Shown: positions 53,666 through 62,528, numbered from the stretch's first letter. The stretch is 64,000 nt of DNA from an uncultured Pseudanabaenaceae cyanobacterium (GCA_937927915.1 CALGKB010000001.1:213774-277773); one strand, 5' to 3'. Numbers and translations are program-made. Notes: generated by a model from the letters alone, not told the origin.

Positions 53666-56127
53666 TGCTAGAACTCTTAGCCCCCGCGGGCAATTGGGAC
53701 TGTGCCAAGGCAGCAGTAGCTAACGGGGCAGATGCTATTTATTTTGGCTTAGACCAGTTCAACGCCAGGATGCGGGCAGATAACTTCACCCTCGCTGATT
53801 TGCCTGCTCTCCTGGACTTTCTACACGGGCGGGGGGTAAGGGGCTATGTCACCCTCAACACTCTCATCTTTCCAAGGGAACTGGAGACAGTAGAAGCATA
53901 CCTCAAAACTATCATTGGGGCAGGGGTAGATGCCGCGATCGTGCAGGATGTGGGTTTGTGCTGTTTGATTCGCCATCTCTCCCCTGATTTTCCCATCCAT
54001 GCCTCCACCCAGATGACTATAACGAGTGCGGCAGGGGTCAACTTTGCCCAGCGGTTGAGCTGTAACTTAGTGGTTTTGGCGCGGGAGTGTTCCATCTCGG
54101 AAATTCGCCAGATTGAGCAACAGGTGCAATTGCCCCTGGAAGTGTTTGTGCATGGGGCGCTGTGTGTCGCCTATTCCGGACAGTGTCTCACCAGTGAAGC
54201 TTTGGGGGGGAGGTCTGCCAATCGGGGGGAATGTGCCCAAGCCTGCCGCATGCCCTACGAACTAATTGTAGACGGCAAGGTGTGGGATACGGGCGATCGG
54301 AAATACCTCCTCAGTCCCCAGGATTTGGCAGGGGTGGGAGTCTTGAAGGAATTGCTCGGTGGGAAACAGGCTTTGCCTCGACAAGCTCAGCCAGCAGGTG
54401 GGATAGTCTCCCTCAAAATTGAAGGCAGGTTGAAGACCCCAGAGTATGTGGCGGCAGTCACCAAAATTTACCGGCAGGCAATCGATCGTCTCCTGGATAC
54501 CGGGGAATATGTGCCTACCGATCGGGATTGGTACACCCTGGCGATGACTTTTTCCAGGGGCTTGTACACCGGCTGGCTGGAGGGCATTGACAATCAAAAA
54601 TTGGTGCATGGGCGCTACGGCAAAAAGCGAGGGGTGTACCTGGGGCAAGTACAGGGGATAAGACAGGGGAAGCTATGGCTACGGTCAGCTGTGCCCATTC
54701 ACAAAGGGGATGGCATCGCCATTGTGCGCGGTGAGCAGGAATGGGGAGGTAGAGTCTACGCGGTAATTACCCAGGGCAAAGAAATAGGTATTGCCTTGGG
54801 CAGACAGGATGTGGATGTACGGCAAATCAAAGTAGGGGATGAAATCTGGAAAACCAGTGACCCCAAACTAGAACAGGAGCTGCACCAGACGTACAAAGGG
54901 GAAATTCCCCGCCAACGCCACCCCCTCACCTTCCATGTCACGGGTGCCCCCCACCAACCTCTTACGATCACCGCCCAGGACAGCTGGGGGCATCAAGTCT
55001 GTATCGAGTCTCCCCAACCCTTACAACCAGCCACAACCCAACCCCTCACCTACGATCGTTTGTGGGAACAGCTCAGCCGTTTGGGCAATACCCCCTTCTA
55101 TCTGGCAAAGTTGACCGTTGACCTGCAGGGGGATGTGATCCTGCCCGTGAGTACCCTCAATCAAATGCGCAGAACGATCGTGGCTGCCCTTGCCCAGGAT
55201 TTTCCCCTCCATCCCCACTGGCAGTTAAATCGACAAGCCTCCTATCGCTCCCTCCTCCCCCCCCTGCCCTCGGAACCCCTAGGAGAAAGTCAACTCCTGG
55301 TTTTAGTGCGCAACCTCGACCAACTGCGGGTAGCCCTTGACCTTGCTATTCCCCTCATCTACTGCGAATTGGAAGACCCCAGACGCTGCAAAGCGATCGT
55401 TAACTATGTTCGCCAAGGGGGCAAAGGCAGTCAAATTTGGGTCGCCCCGCCCCGCATCACCAAACCAGGGGAACAGTGGATATTGCAACAAGTCCTCAAC
55501 AGCCAGGCAGATGGCTACCTGATCCGCAACTACGACCACCTGGAGTTTTTCCGCGCCTACCCCCTAATTGGGGATTTTTCCTTTAACGTCGCCAACCCCC
55601 TCACTGCCCAGTATTTTCTCCGTCACTACCCCCTCCAGCGCCTCACCTGTTCCTACGACCTCAACATCGACCAACTCACGGATTTAGTACAAGCCTGCCC
55701 TCGCCATTGGCTAGAAGTGACCATTCACCAGCATATGCCCCTCTTCCACATGGAACACTGTGTTTTCTGCACGTTCCTCTCTGCGGGCAAGGACTACACC
55801 AACTGTGGTCGTCCCTGTGAAAAATACGCGGTGAAATTGCGCGATCGGGTGGGGGTAGAACACATCCTGCAGGCGGATGCCGGCTGTCGCAACACCCTTT
55901 TCCACGGCAGAGCACAGACAGGGGCAGAACACGTCCCCAAACTACAAAAACTAGGCGTGCGCTATTTCCGTATTGAATTTCTGCAAGAACCCCCGGACCT
56001 AGTGGCAACAACTATCCAACTCTATCGCCAACTCCTAGCAGGTGAAATCACAGGCAAAGAAGTGTGGCAAAAACTGCAATTGCAAAACCAACTGGGCGTA
56101 ACTAGAGGCACAACCGATCGGGTATAA
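53665..56127 (+). CDS. U32 family protein with DUF3656 (RlhA/TrhP-like)
   Basis: 820 residues. The N-terminal U32 domain starts LELLAPAGNWDCAKAAVANG and has VFVHGALCVAYSGQCLTSEA and NRGECAQACRMPYEL, whose cysteines belong to the cluster that binds an iron-sulfur centre. A DUF3656 domain fills the middle, and the C-terminal repeat has HMEHCVFCTFLSAGKDYTNC and GRPCEKYAVKLRDR. This architecture is that of RlhA (23S rRNA C2501 hydroxylation) and related tRNA-modifying TrhP enzymes, so an RNA hydroxylase is more likely than the older name, peptidase. Confidence 0.9.
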   Translation: MLELLAPAGNWDCAKAAVANGADAIYFGLDQFNARMRADNFTLADLPALLDFLHGRGVRGYVTLNTLIFPRELETVEAYLKTIIGAGVDAAIVQDVGLCCLIRHLSPDFPIHASTQMTITSAAGVNFAQRLSCNLVVLARECSISEIRQIEQQVQLPLEVFVHGALCVAYSGQCLTSEALGGRSANRGECAQACRMPYELIVDGKVWDTGDRKYLLSPQDLAGVGVLKELLGGKQALPRQAQPAGGIVSLKIEGRLKTPEYVAAVTKIYRQAIDRLLDTGEYVPTDRDWYTLAMTFSRGLYTGWLEGIDNQKLVHGRYGKKRGVYLGQVQGIRQGKLWLRSAVPIHKGDGIAIVRGEQEWGGRVYAVITQGKEIGIALGRQDVDVRQIKVGDEIWKTSDPKLEQELHQTYKGEIPRQRHPLTFHVTGAPHQPLTITAQDSWGHQVCIESPQPLQPATTQPLTYDRLWEQLSRLGNTPFYLAKLTVDLQGDVILPVSTLNQMRRTIVAALAQDFPLHPHWQLNRQASYRSLLPPLPSEPLGESQLLVLVRNLDQLRVALDLAIPLIYCELEDPRRCKAIVNYVRQGGKGSQIWVAPPRITKPGEQWILQQVLNSQADGYLIRNYDHLEFFRAYPLIGDFSFNVANPLTAQYFLRHYPLQRLTCSYDLNIDQLTDLVQACPRHWLEVTIHQHMPLFHMEHCVFCTFLSAGKDYTNCGRPCEKYAVKLRDRVGVEHILQADAGCRNTLFHGRAQTGAEHVPKLQKLGVRYFRIEFLQEPPDLVATTIQLYRQLLAGEITGKEVWQKLQLQNQLGVTRGTTDRV

Positions 56128-56128
56128 T
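56123..56128 (+). promoter_or_regulatory. Candidate -10 element for yggT, overlapping the U32 stop
   Basis: TATAAT contains the TAA stop of the U32 gene and lies 28 bp before the yggT ATG. No clear -35 is found. The geometry is the same as at the coaX-rpmF junction. Confidence 0.3.
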
Positions 56129-56155
56129 GACCGCAGTGCAAAGGGAAGGGAAGTT

Positions 56156-56422
56156 ATGGATGTAGTCATTAGCAGCTTACTGTCAGCTATCAGTATCTAT
56201 TCCGTGATTTTGGTTGTGCGGGTATTGCTGACCTGGTTCCCCCAAATTGACTGGTATAGTCAACCCTTCCGCTTCCTACAGGAAATCACTGACCCTTACC
56301 TCGACCTCTTCCGCTCCCTCCTTCCCCCCATCGGCGGTTGGGACCTGTCCCCCATGCTTGCCATCTTCGTCCTGCAGCTCATTTCTGGTACACTGGTAAC
56401 CCTATCTTCACCCAGTTTTTAA
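56156..56422 (+). CDS. YggT family membrane protein
   Basis: 88 residues with two hydrophobic helices and the YggT pattern: IYSVILVVRVLLTWFPQIDW, RFLQEITDPYLDLFRSLLPP and DLSPMLAIFVLQLI. Cyanobacterial and plastid homologues (YCF19/YlmG) are linked to thylakoid and nucleoid organisation. GGAAGGGAAG precedes the ATG. fabI follows after four bases. Confidence 0.93.
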   Translation: MDVVISSLLSAISIYSVILVVRVLLTWFPQIDWYSQPFRFLQEITDPYLDLFRSLLPPIGGWDLSPMLAIFVLQLISGTLVTLSSPSF

Positions 56423-56426
56423 CTCC

Positions 56427-57245
56427 ATGACAGGATTACTTGACCTCACGGGCAAAAACGCCCTTGTTACTGGTATTGCCAACAACCGCTCGATCGCGTG
56501 GGGCATCGCCCAACAACTGCACAAGGCGGGGGCGAACCTGGCGGTGACCTACCTCCCCGACGATCGGGGACGCATGAAAAGCAAGGTGGAAGAACTGACT
56601 GCCCCCCTCAACCCCCATCTGATCCTGCCCTGCAACGTGCAAGACGACAGCCAGATCGATGCCATGTATAGCGCCATCCAGGAGAAGTGGGGGAGATTAG
56701 ACATCCTCATTCACTGTCTAGCCTTTGCTAACAAGGAAGACCTCTCGGGCAGTTTCAGTAACATTTCCCGCGCCGGATTTCAGCTTGCCTTGGATGTGAG
56801 TGCCTACTCCCTGATTGCCCTCTGTCGCGGTGCCAAACCCTTGATGACAGCGGGAGGCAGTGTGATTACCCTCACCTACATTGGCGGTGTGCGCGTGATT
56901 CCCAACTACAACGTCATGGGCATTGCCAAGGCTGCCCTGGAAATGAATGTCAAATATCTAGCTGCTGACCTCGGTCCCCACAACATCCGCGTCAATGGTA
57001 TTTCCGCTGGTCCCATCCGCACCCTGGCTTCCTCTGCCGTAGGGGACATCCACAAAATGATGCACTATGCCGAGAAAATCGCTCCCCTGCGCCGTCTGGT
57101 CAGTCAGTTGGAAGTGGGCAATGTGGCAGCCTTCCTTGCCAGCGACCTCGCTAGCTGTGTGACAGGACAGATCATCTATGCTGACTGTGGCTATGAGGTC
57201 ATGGGCTCTGCCCTGTTTGAAGAAGAAAAGACAGAGGAGGGTTAA
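56427..57245 (+). CDS. fabI: Enoyl-[acyl-carrier-protein] reductase (NADH)
   Basis: A 272-residue short-chain dehydrogenase that completes each round of fatty-acid elongation. The N-terminus is the FabI-type LTGKNALVTGIANNRSIAWG. Catalytic residues Tyr161 and Lys168 (YNVMGIAK) and Tyr151 (LTYIGGV) are in place, and the end has ASDLASCVTGQIIYADCGY. It is convergent with the sigma factor gene, sharing TTAA at the stop codons. Confidence 0.96.
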   Translation: MTGLLDLTGKNALVTGIANNRSIAWGIAQQLHKAGANLAVTYLPDDRGRMKSKVEELTAPLNPHLILPCNVQDDSQIDAMYSAIQEKWGRLDILIHCLAFANKEDLSGSFSNISRAGFQLALDVSAYSLIALCRGAKPLMTAGGSVITLTYIGGVRVIPNYNVMGIAKAALEMNVKYLAADLGPHNIRVNGISAGPIRTLASSAVGDIHKMMHYAEKIAPLRRLVSQLEVGNVAAFLASDLASCVTGQIIYADCGYEVMGSALFEEEKTEEG

Positions 57246-58354
57246 TCATCGATCGGGGTCATCAGCAATTCCTTCAGGAGCTTCAAACCCTTTTTCACCT
57301 GGCGGGAGACGGTGACAGCGCTGATCCCCATCATTTCCGCCACCTCCTTGTAGGTAAATTCCCGCACAAACACAAATTCCAAAATCTGTTGTGTTTTCTT
57401 CTCTAGGGTGCTCATGGCTTCCCGCAGACGAATCACATCCTCCTGCGCCAATTGGAAATCGCGGTAGCGACTGTCGGGCAACATATCCCCCAGGGAAGCA
57501 GTGGTGTCATCATCTTCGGTGAGGGGGGTATCTAAACTGAGGGGCGATCGGTTTTGCAGGGCAAGTTTAATCTCCTGCCATTCCTCCACACTAATTTGCA
57601 ATGCCGCTGCGATCTCCTGGTTGTTTGGCTCCCGTCCCAGTTTTTCCCGTAATTGTTTGCAGTGTTGTGCCGCTTCACTGTAGATTTCTTGCCAGCGACG
57701 GGGTATTTTGATCGTGGGACTTTTATCCCGTAGGTAGTGCTGAATTTCCCCCCGAATGTAGGGCAAGGCAAAGGAGCTAAAGGCATGCCCCCTAGAGAGA
57801 TCAAAGCGCTCGATCGCTCTGATCAGCCCTAGACACCCTACTTGCATCAACTCCTCCCAGGACTCCTGACATTGATTTGCCCAGTGGCTGGCTTCCTTGC
57901 GCACCAGACCAATATTGAGGTTGACAATTTGGTTGCGTAACCCCAGGGTGGGATTCTGGCGATACAACTCCAGTAGTTCCCGAGTTTTACTCTTTACTGT
58001 GTCCCCCGGCTCCCTGGGCTGGACTACTTCCTCCCGCAGTTTTTGACAGATGTAGTCCCTAGCAAACAGCTGGAAAGGTTGCCCTGACTCTACATCAAAG
58101 CGGTGGAAGGCTTCCTCCAGTGCCCTTTGTGTAACTTCCATCAGCTCTTCCGGGGGGTAGAGATGGCTAAATTCCTCTACAACCCCATAGATAATGCCCA
58201 TGTTCAGGCGCAGTAACTTTTGCAAGAGGCTAGGCCGCGGCTCTTCCTGGTAAGCCCGCAGTAACCGCAAAACCTTTGCTTCCCGCTGATCGGAGGTGTA
58301 CTGACTCACAGCCAGCTCTTGGGAGTCTTCCGGCAAGTAACTTAACTTAACCAT
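57242..58354 (-). CDS. SigF-like group 3 sigma factor with a duplicated sigma-2-like N-terminus
   Basis: 370 residues, about 110 more than ordinary SigF. Residues 127-370 match SigF throughout: region 2 (LNIGLVRKEASHWANQCQES, FSSFALPYIRGEIQHYLRD), region 3 (LREKLGREPNNQEIAAAL) and region 4 (LEFVFVREFTYKEVAEMMGI, VTVSRQVKKGLKLLK). Residues 31-110 form a second, diverged copy of the segment 127-209, with LLRAYQEEP matching LLELYRQNP, LLRLNMGIIYGVVEEF matching IVNLNIGLVRKEASHW, and FHRFDVESGQPFQLFARDYI matching IERFDLSRGHAFSSFALPYI. The first copy lacks the basic DNA-contact end. SigF governs motility and stress genes in Synechocystis. Confidence 0.9.
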   Translation of the reverse strand: MVKLSYLPEDSQELAVSQYTSDQREAKVLRLLRAYQEEPRPSLLQKLLRLNMGIIYGVVEEFSHLYPPEELMEVTQRALEEAFHRFDVESGQPFQLFARDYICQKLREEVVQPREPGDTVKSKTRELLELYRQNPTLGLRNQIVNLNIGLVRKEASHWANQCQESWEELMQVGCLGLIRAIERFDLSRGHAFSSFALPYIRGEIQHYLRDKSPTIKIPRRWQEIYSEAAQHCKQLREKLGREPNNQEIAAALQISVEEWQEIKLALQNRSPLSLDTPLTEDDDTTASLGDMLPDSRYRDFQLAQEDVIRLREAMSTLEKKTQQILEFVFVREFTYKEVAEMMGISAVTVSRQVKKGLKLLKELLMTPIDD

Positions 58355-58426
58355 ACACCGCCATTATAGTTTCCCTTCTCTCCTCCCCCGAATTAAGAAT
58401 AGGTTAATAATTTTAACAACCAGTTA

Positions 58427-58441
58427 TGATAATCATTATCG
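58427..58441 (+). promoter_or_regulatory. Zur box upstream of znuA
   Basis: TGATAAT-C-ATTATCG is a 7-1-7 inverted repeat with a single mismatch, the form of cyanobacterial Zur operators. It lies 15 bp before the znuA ATG and overlaps a TATGAT (58425-58430) that could be the -10, so Zur-zinc would block transcription. The Zur gene itself was not seen in the window. Confidence 0.72.
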
Positions 58442-58456
58442 TCTTGGAGAACAGCT

Positions 58457-59389
58457 ATGCGTAAGATTGTCACTGCCTTGGCACTTTTGGGGGTGTTGGT
58501 TCTTCCTAGTTGGGGACAGACTAAAAGACCGAAGGTGGTAGCGACATTTTTACCCATGTATCTATTTACGAAGGGGGTAGTGGGGGATAGGGCTGAGGTG
58601 GAAGTTTTAGTGCCCCCAGGGACAAGTGCCCATGAATACCAGGCGACCCCTGCCAATGCCCGTACTCTCTCCCAGGCAAATGTGGTGGTCATGAACGGCT
58701 TGGGTTTGGAGGAATTTATGAGCGGCTTACTAAAAAATGTGGGCAATGGCAATCTGCGGCTGATTGATGCCAGCAAGGGTATCCAAGCCATAGGTGCTTC
58801 GGCAGGCGCGGCAGACAGGGCAGGCAAAAAGGAACACAAGCACGGACATCACCACGATCATGGGCACAGACATAGTCACAGTGAGGGGAATCCCCATGTG
58901 TGGTTAGACCCTGTGCTAGCCATGCAGCAAGTGAACAATATTCGGGATGGTTTGGTAGCTGCTGATCCCCCCAATGCCCAAATCTACAGGACTAATGCGG
59001 CTACTTTCATTAAGCAATTGCAGGACTTAGACCAGGAATTTCGCACCAGGCTAGCCCCTGTTCGGGGTTGTAAATTTATTGCTTTCCACGATGCTTTTCC
59101 CTACCTGGCAAGGCGTTACGGTCTGCAACAGATGGCGGTGGTGGAATTGCCAGAGGATGCCCTCAAGCCCCAAGACATCCAGCGGGTGAAGACTGCTGCC
59201 CAAAAGTTCCAGGTTAAAGCCATCCTTTCCGAACCGGGAGTTGATGACAAACGTTTGCAGCAAATCGCCCAGGAACTGCAGTTGCCTGTGAAAACCCTCG
59301 ATCCCCTAGAGCGGGGGGAACTACAACCTGAATATTACTTTAAGGTGATGCGCCAGAATTTGGCGACCCTGGAGGCGGTGTGCAAGTAG
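58457..59389 (+). CDS. znuA: Zinc ABC transporter substrate-binding protein
   Basis: A 310-residue lipoprotein-like or periplasmic binding protein with signal peptide (MRKIVTALALLGVLVLPSWG). The metal ligands are His59 (SAHEYQATP), His147 (NPHVWLDP) and the later FHDAFPYLA His, plus a terminal Asp/Glu region. Between about 124 and 142 is a His-rich charged loop (KHGHHHDHGHRHSH) that marks zinc rather than manganese specificity. A Zur box lies directly upstream. znuC overlaps its end by 10 bp. Confidence 0.93.
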   Translation: MRKIVTALALLGVLVLPSWGQTKRPKVVATFLPMYLFTKGVVGDRAEVEVLVPPGTSAHEYQATPANARTLSQANVVVMNGLGLEEFMSGLLKNVGNGNLRLIDASKGIQAIGASAGAADRAGKKEHKHGHHHDHGHRHSHSEGNPHVWLDPVLAMQQVNNIRDGLVAADPPNAQIYRTNAATFIKQLQDLDQEFRTRLAPVRGCKFIAFHDAFPYLARRYGLQQMAVVELPEDALKPQDIQRVKTAAQKFQVKAILSEPGVDDKRLQQIAQELQLPVKTLDPLERGELQPEYYFKVMRQNLATLEAVCK

Positions 59390-60099
59390 AACCTTCCTTT
59401 GATCAGGTCCCTTTCGACAATTCCGGGGAGGGGAATCCGCCTTTGCTGCGGGTGGAAAATCTCACGATCGATCGGGGGCATTGCCGCGTTGTAGAGGGGG
59501 TATCTTTCCAGTTGCCCCAGGGCAGTCATACGGCGATTATTGGTCCCAATGGGGCGGGCAAAAGTTCTCTAATCCAAGCGATCTTAGGTTTGATTCCCTG
59601 TAGGGGGCGGTTGGAGTGGCTGGGCAATCCCGTAATTGGCTATATTCCCCAGAAGTTGCCTGTCCTCCGCTCTTTTCCCCTGTCAGTGGTGGAGATGGTA
59701 GCTTTAGCTTGTTCTTGTTCAGGTAAGCTCTGTAAACAGAGGGTACGGGAGGCACTCCATACGGTGGGGCTAGACCAAAAGGCGCATCGTCCGATTGGTG
59801 TTCTCAGCGGCGGTGAGTTAAAACGGATGCTTTTGGCTTATTGTCTGGTGTTACAGCCGCAGTTTTTAGTCCTGGATGAGGCTTTGGCGGGGGTCGATCG
59901 GGCTGGGGCGGTGGCATTTACGGAGCTGTTGCAAAAGTTGCGCACTGTCTACAACTGGACGATTTTGCAGGTGTCCCACGATTTGCAGTTAATCAGGGAA
60001 CAGGTGGACTGGGTGATTGGCATTAACCGCTCGGTGATTTTTATGGGCAAGCCTGGGCAGGTGTTACAGGGGGACTATCTCCAAAGACTGTACGGTTAG
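59380..60099 (+). CDS. znuC: Zinc ABC transporter ATP-binding protein
   Basis: 239 residues with a GTG start at 59380 that overlaps the znuA stop by 10 bp. Walker A GPNGAGKSS, Q-loop GYIPQK, signature VLSGGELKRMLLAYCL, Walker B FLVLDEALAGVD and H-loop QVSHDLQ are all present; DEAL instead of the usual DEPT in Walker B is a mild variation. It energises zinc import with ZnuA, but the permease ZnuB is not the next gene: thf1 follows. Confidence 0.9.
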   Translation: MQVEPSFDQVPFDNSGEGNPPLLRVENLTIDRGHCRVVEGVSFQLPQGSHTAIIGPNGAGKSSLIQAILGLIPCRGRLEWLGNPVIGYIPQKLPVLRSFPLSVVEMVALACSCSGKLCKQRVREALHTVGLDQKAHRPIGVLSGGELKRMLLAYCLVLQPQFLVLDEALAGVDRAGAVAFTELLQKLRTVYNWTILQVSHDLQLIREQVDWVIGINRSVIFMGKPGQVLQGDYLQRLYG

Positions 60100-60129
60100 G
60101 GGTAAAGATAGGTTAAGATTAAGGTTGTT

Positions 60130-60825
60130 GTGAAACGGTGGTCTGTGAATACTGTCCCTACGGTTGCTGATACTAAGCGTGCCTTCTTGCAAGCTTTTCC
60201 TCATCCTATCAGTGCTATTTATCGCAAAATTATTGACGAGTTGCTGGTGGAGCTGCATCTGCTGACAGTGGATCAGGCGTTCCGCTACGACTGTGTATTT
60301 GCCCTAGGGACGGTGACCATTTTTGAGCAGTTTATGGAGGGCTATCGGGGGGATAAGGAACCTCTGTGGGAGGCTTTGATCCGAGCGGTGCGCCTTGACC
60401 CCCACCAAATCAAACAAGATGCCCAGAGAGTCCTGGACCTGGTAGCCCAATATCCCCAAGCAGTGGAAAAGTTGCTGGTCAGTTTGGAAGCAGAGGTTGA
60501 TCTTTCTCCCCTAGATGCTCATCTGCGCGCGATCGCCAGTAATACTCGCTTTAAGTACAGTCGTTTGTTTGCCGTGGGTCTTTACACCATGATTGCTAAG
60601 TTGACGGCGGAGGAAGAAAAGCGCACTGAGTTACTGCAACTGTCCTGTCAAGCCCTCTATCCCCATGGGCAACAGGAAAATAGTCAACATCGTGCTGCCG
60701 ATCGGTTTCTGCGAGATTTGGATATTTACCGCTCCAATTTGGAGAAAGTGCAACAGACGAAACAGATGATGGCAGACCTCGTGGAGGCAGAACGGAAGAA
60801 GAAAGCCAAACTCTCTTCGGCGTGA
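60130..60825 (+). CDS. thf1: Thylakoid formation protein 1 (Thf1/Psb29)
   Basis: 231 residues, GTG start at 60130 with AAGG seven bases upstream (a GTG at 60145 is the alternative). Conserved blocks: PTVADTKRAFLQAFPHPISA, IYRKIIDELLVELHLL, DCVFALGTVTIFEQFMEGYR and the helical C-terminus with YRSNLEKVQQTKQMMADLV. Thf1 binds photosystem II and FtsH and is needed for PSII repair and thylakoid formation. Position after znuC is a local arrangement of no clear meaning. Confidence 0.95.
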   Translation: MKRWSVNTVPTVADTKRAFLQAFPHPISAIYRKIIDELLVELHLLTVDQAFRYDCVFALGTVTIFEQFMEGYRGDKEPLWEALIRAVRLDPHQIKQDAQRVLDLVAQYPQAVEKLLVSLEAEVDLSPLDAHLRAIASNTRFKYSRLFAVGLYTMIAKLTAEEEKRTELLQLSCQALYPHGQQENSQHRAADRFLRDLDIYRSNLEKVQQTKQMMADLVEAERKKKAKLSSA

Positions 60826-60832
60826 GGGGGCT

Positions 60833-61594
60833 ATGCAGGGAACGATCGCGGTTGCCCAGCGCATTCTCTGTGAACTCTGTCGTCGGCGTCGGAGCTTGAT
60901 TTTATGGGCTGTCTTCCCTGTCTTTATTTTGCTTTTGAATGTGGCAATTCTGGAAGAAAGAACGCAACTCTCCCTGGCAGAGGCTTATAAATTGGCTACG
61001 CCCTTGACGATCGTGGGGGCGGCTTTATTTTTTAGTTGTCTGGGGGGGACAGTTTCCACGGTGGTGGCAGAAAGAGAACAACAGACCATCAAAAGGTTAT
61101 TTCTGTCGCCTCTGTCTGGGGTGGCTTACTTCTTAGGTATTTTCCTTGCCCATAGTCTCATTGGCATTGGTCAGACGTTGATTGTGTTTACGATCGCTCT
61201 CTGGGGAGGGGCTGAATTTGGCGGCTCCCTGGGGTTAACGGTGCTGGTGATTGCCCTTAGTATCCTTGCCTATGTGGGCTGTGGCTTTATTTTGGGCACA
61301 CAAATTGCCAAACGGACGGAGGATGTCAATGCTTTAATTGCTACCTTTGGTGTACCTTTGTTGTTGTTGGGGGGGTCTTTCATTCCGGCGGAATTTTTCC
61401 CTGCTAGTTTGCAAGAGATTGCTCTGTGGAATCCTGTCTATCACATCAACGAGTTGCTAGCGGGAGTGCTTAACGATCGGGCGTGGTCAGAGATCAGGCA
61501 TCATTTTACTTTTCTGTTGTCTTTTGCAGGGGTGATGGTGGTGGGGGCATGGCTATCCTACAATCAAATGCGGGAGCGGGAGCGCAATCTGTAG
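60833..61594 (+). CDS. ABC-2 type transporter permease
   Basis: 253 residues with six hydrophobic helices of the ABC-2/DrrB type: SLILWAVFPVFILLLNVAIL, LTIVGAALFFSCLGGTVSTV, the cytoplasmic VAEREQQTIKRLFLSPLSG coupling segment, and the late helix followed by NPVYHINELLAGVLND. It forms an exporter with the next gene, which overlaps its stop. The cargo is unknown; lipids, drugs or a surface polymer are possible. Confidence 0.87.
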   Translation: MQGTIAVAQRILCELCRRRRSLILWAVFPVFILLLNVAILEERTQLSLAEAYKLATPLTIVGAALFFSCLGGTVSTVVAEREQQTIKRLFLSPLSGVAYFLGIFLAHSLIGIGQTLIVFTIALWGGAEFGGSLGLTVLVIALSILAYVGCGFILGTQIAKRTEDVNALIATFGVPLLLLGGSFIPAEFFPASLQEIALWNPVYHINELLAGVLNDRAWSEIRHHFTFLLSFAGVMVVGAWLSYNQMRERERNL

Positions 61595-62505
61595 TGCTGC
61601 GGCTGGAGGGAGTCTGCAAAACTTTTGGCACAAGGCAGGTATTAACTAATCTCCATCTCTCTTTGACGGCGGGCACGGTCTATGGGCTGCTGGGACCTAA
61701 CGGGGCAGGTAAAACTACCACTATCAACATCATCTGCAACTTGCTCAAACCCGATCGGGGGCAGGTATGGCTTGATAACAGTCCCCTCAGTCACCACAGC
61801 AAAAATTGCATTGGTGTTGCGCCCCAACAAAATCTCCTCTATCCCTCGTTGACCTGTCGGGAGCATCTCTGTTTTTTTGGTCAGCTCTATGGTCTAAGGG
61901 GCAAACAACTGCGGGAAAGAGTGAAAACCTGTTTGGAGTTAGTGGATTTGACCGATCGGGCAGACAGCCCAGCCGAAACTTTGAGCGGTGGAATGCAAAG
62001 ACGTTTGAGTATTGCCGTTGCCCTCATTCATCAACCTAAGCTGGTCATTCTGGATGAACCGACTACAGGACTGGATTTGGAAGCCCGTTATCAGATGTGG
62101 TCTGTTATTCGTCATCTGCAGGAAAGGGGGACAACTTTGTTAATCAGCAGTCATTTTTTGGATGAAATAGAACGCCTCTGTCAGCGCATCGGTATTTTGC
62201 AACAGGGTAAACTCATTGCCGAAGGTACACTGCCTGAACTGCGTCAACATATCCCTGCCCAAGAAATTGTCACTATCCAATCTCCGGTTGAAGCAGCTGT
62301 CCTCGATCGCGCCCATGCCTTGGGTTTAGTTACCCGCCGCTACGGTCAACATCTTGCCCTCTGGATACCAGAACTGTGGGAGTTAAAACAGATTTTAGAA
62401 TACTTTGAAGGCATACCGATCGATGCTATCACCCGCCAACCTGTGACCCTAGAACACATCTATCTGGAATTGACGCAACAACCAGCTATACAAACTCTGG
62501 GCTAA
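61594..62505 (+). CDS. ABC-2 type transporter ATP-binding protein
   Basis: About 303 residues from GTG 61594, whose G is the last base of the permease TAG stop and which has GGGAG upstream; ATG 61549 is an alternative. Walker A GLLGPNGAGKTT, Q-loop GVAPQQN, signature LSGGMQRRLSIAVAL, Walker B LVILDEPTTGLD and H-loop LISSHFLDE are intact. A C-terminal DrrA-like tail (GTLPELRQHIPAQEIVTIQS) is present. Works with the preceding permease. Confidence 0.9.
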   Translation: MLRLEGVCKTFGTRQVLTNLHLSLTAGTVYGLLGPNGAGKTTTINIICNLLKPDRGQVWLDNSPLSHHSKNCIGVAPQQNLLYPSLTCREHLCFFGQLYGLRGKQLRERVKTCLELVDLTDRADSPAETLSGGMQRRLSIAVALIHQPKLVILDEPTTGLDLEARYQMWSVIRHLQERGTTLLISSHFLDEIERLCQRIGILQQGKLIAEGTLPELRQHIPAQEIVTIQSPVEAAVLDRAHALGLVTRRYGQHLALWIPELWELKQILEYFEGIPIDAITRQPVTLEHIYLELTQQPAIQTLG

Positions 62506-62528
62506 AAGACTGCTCCTCGCTGCTGCCT

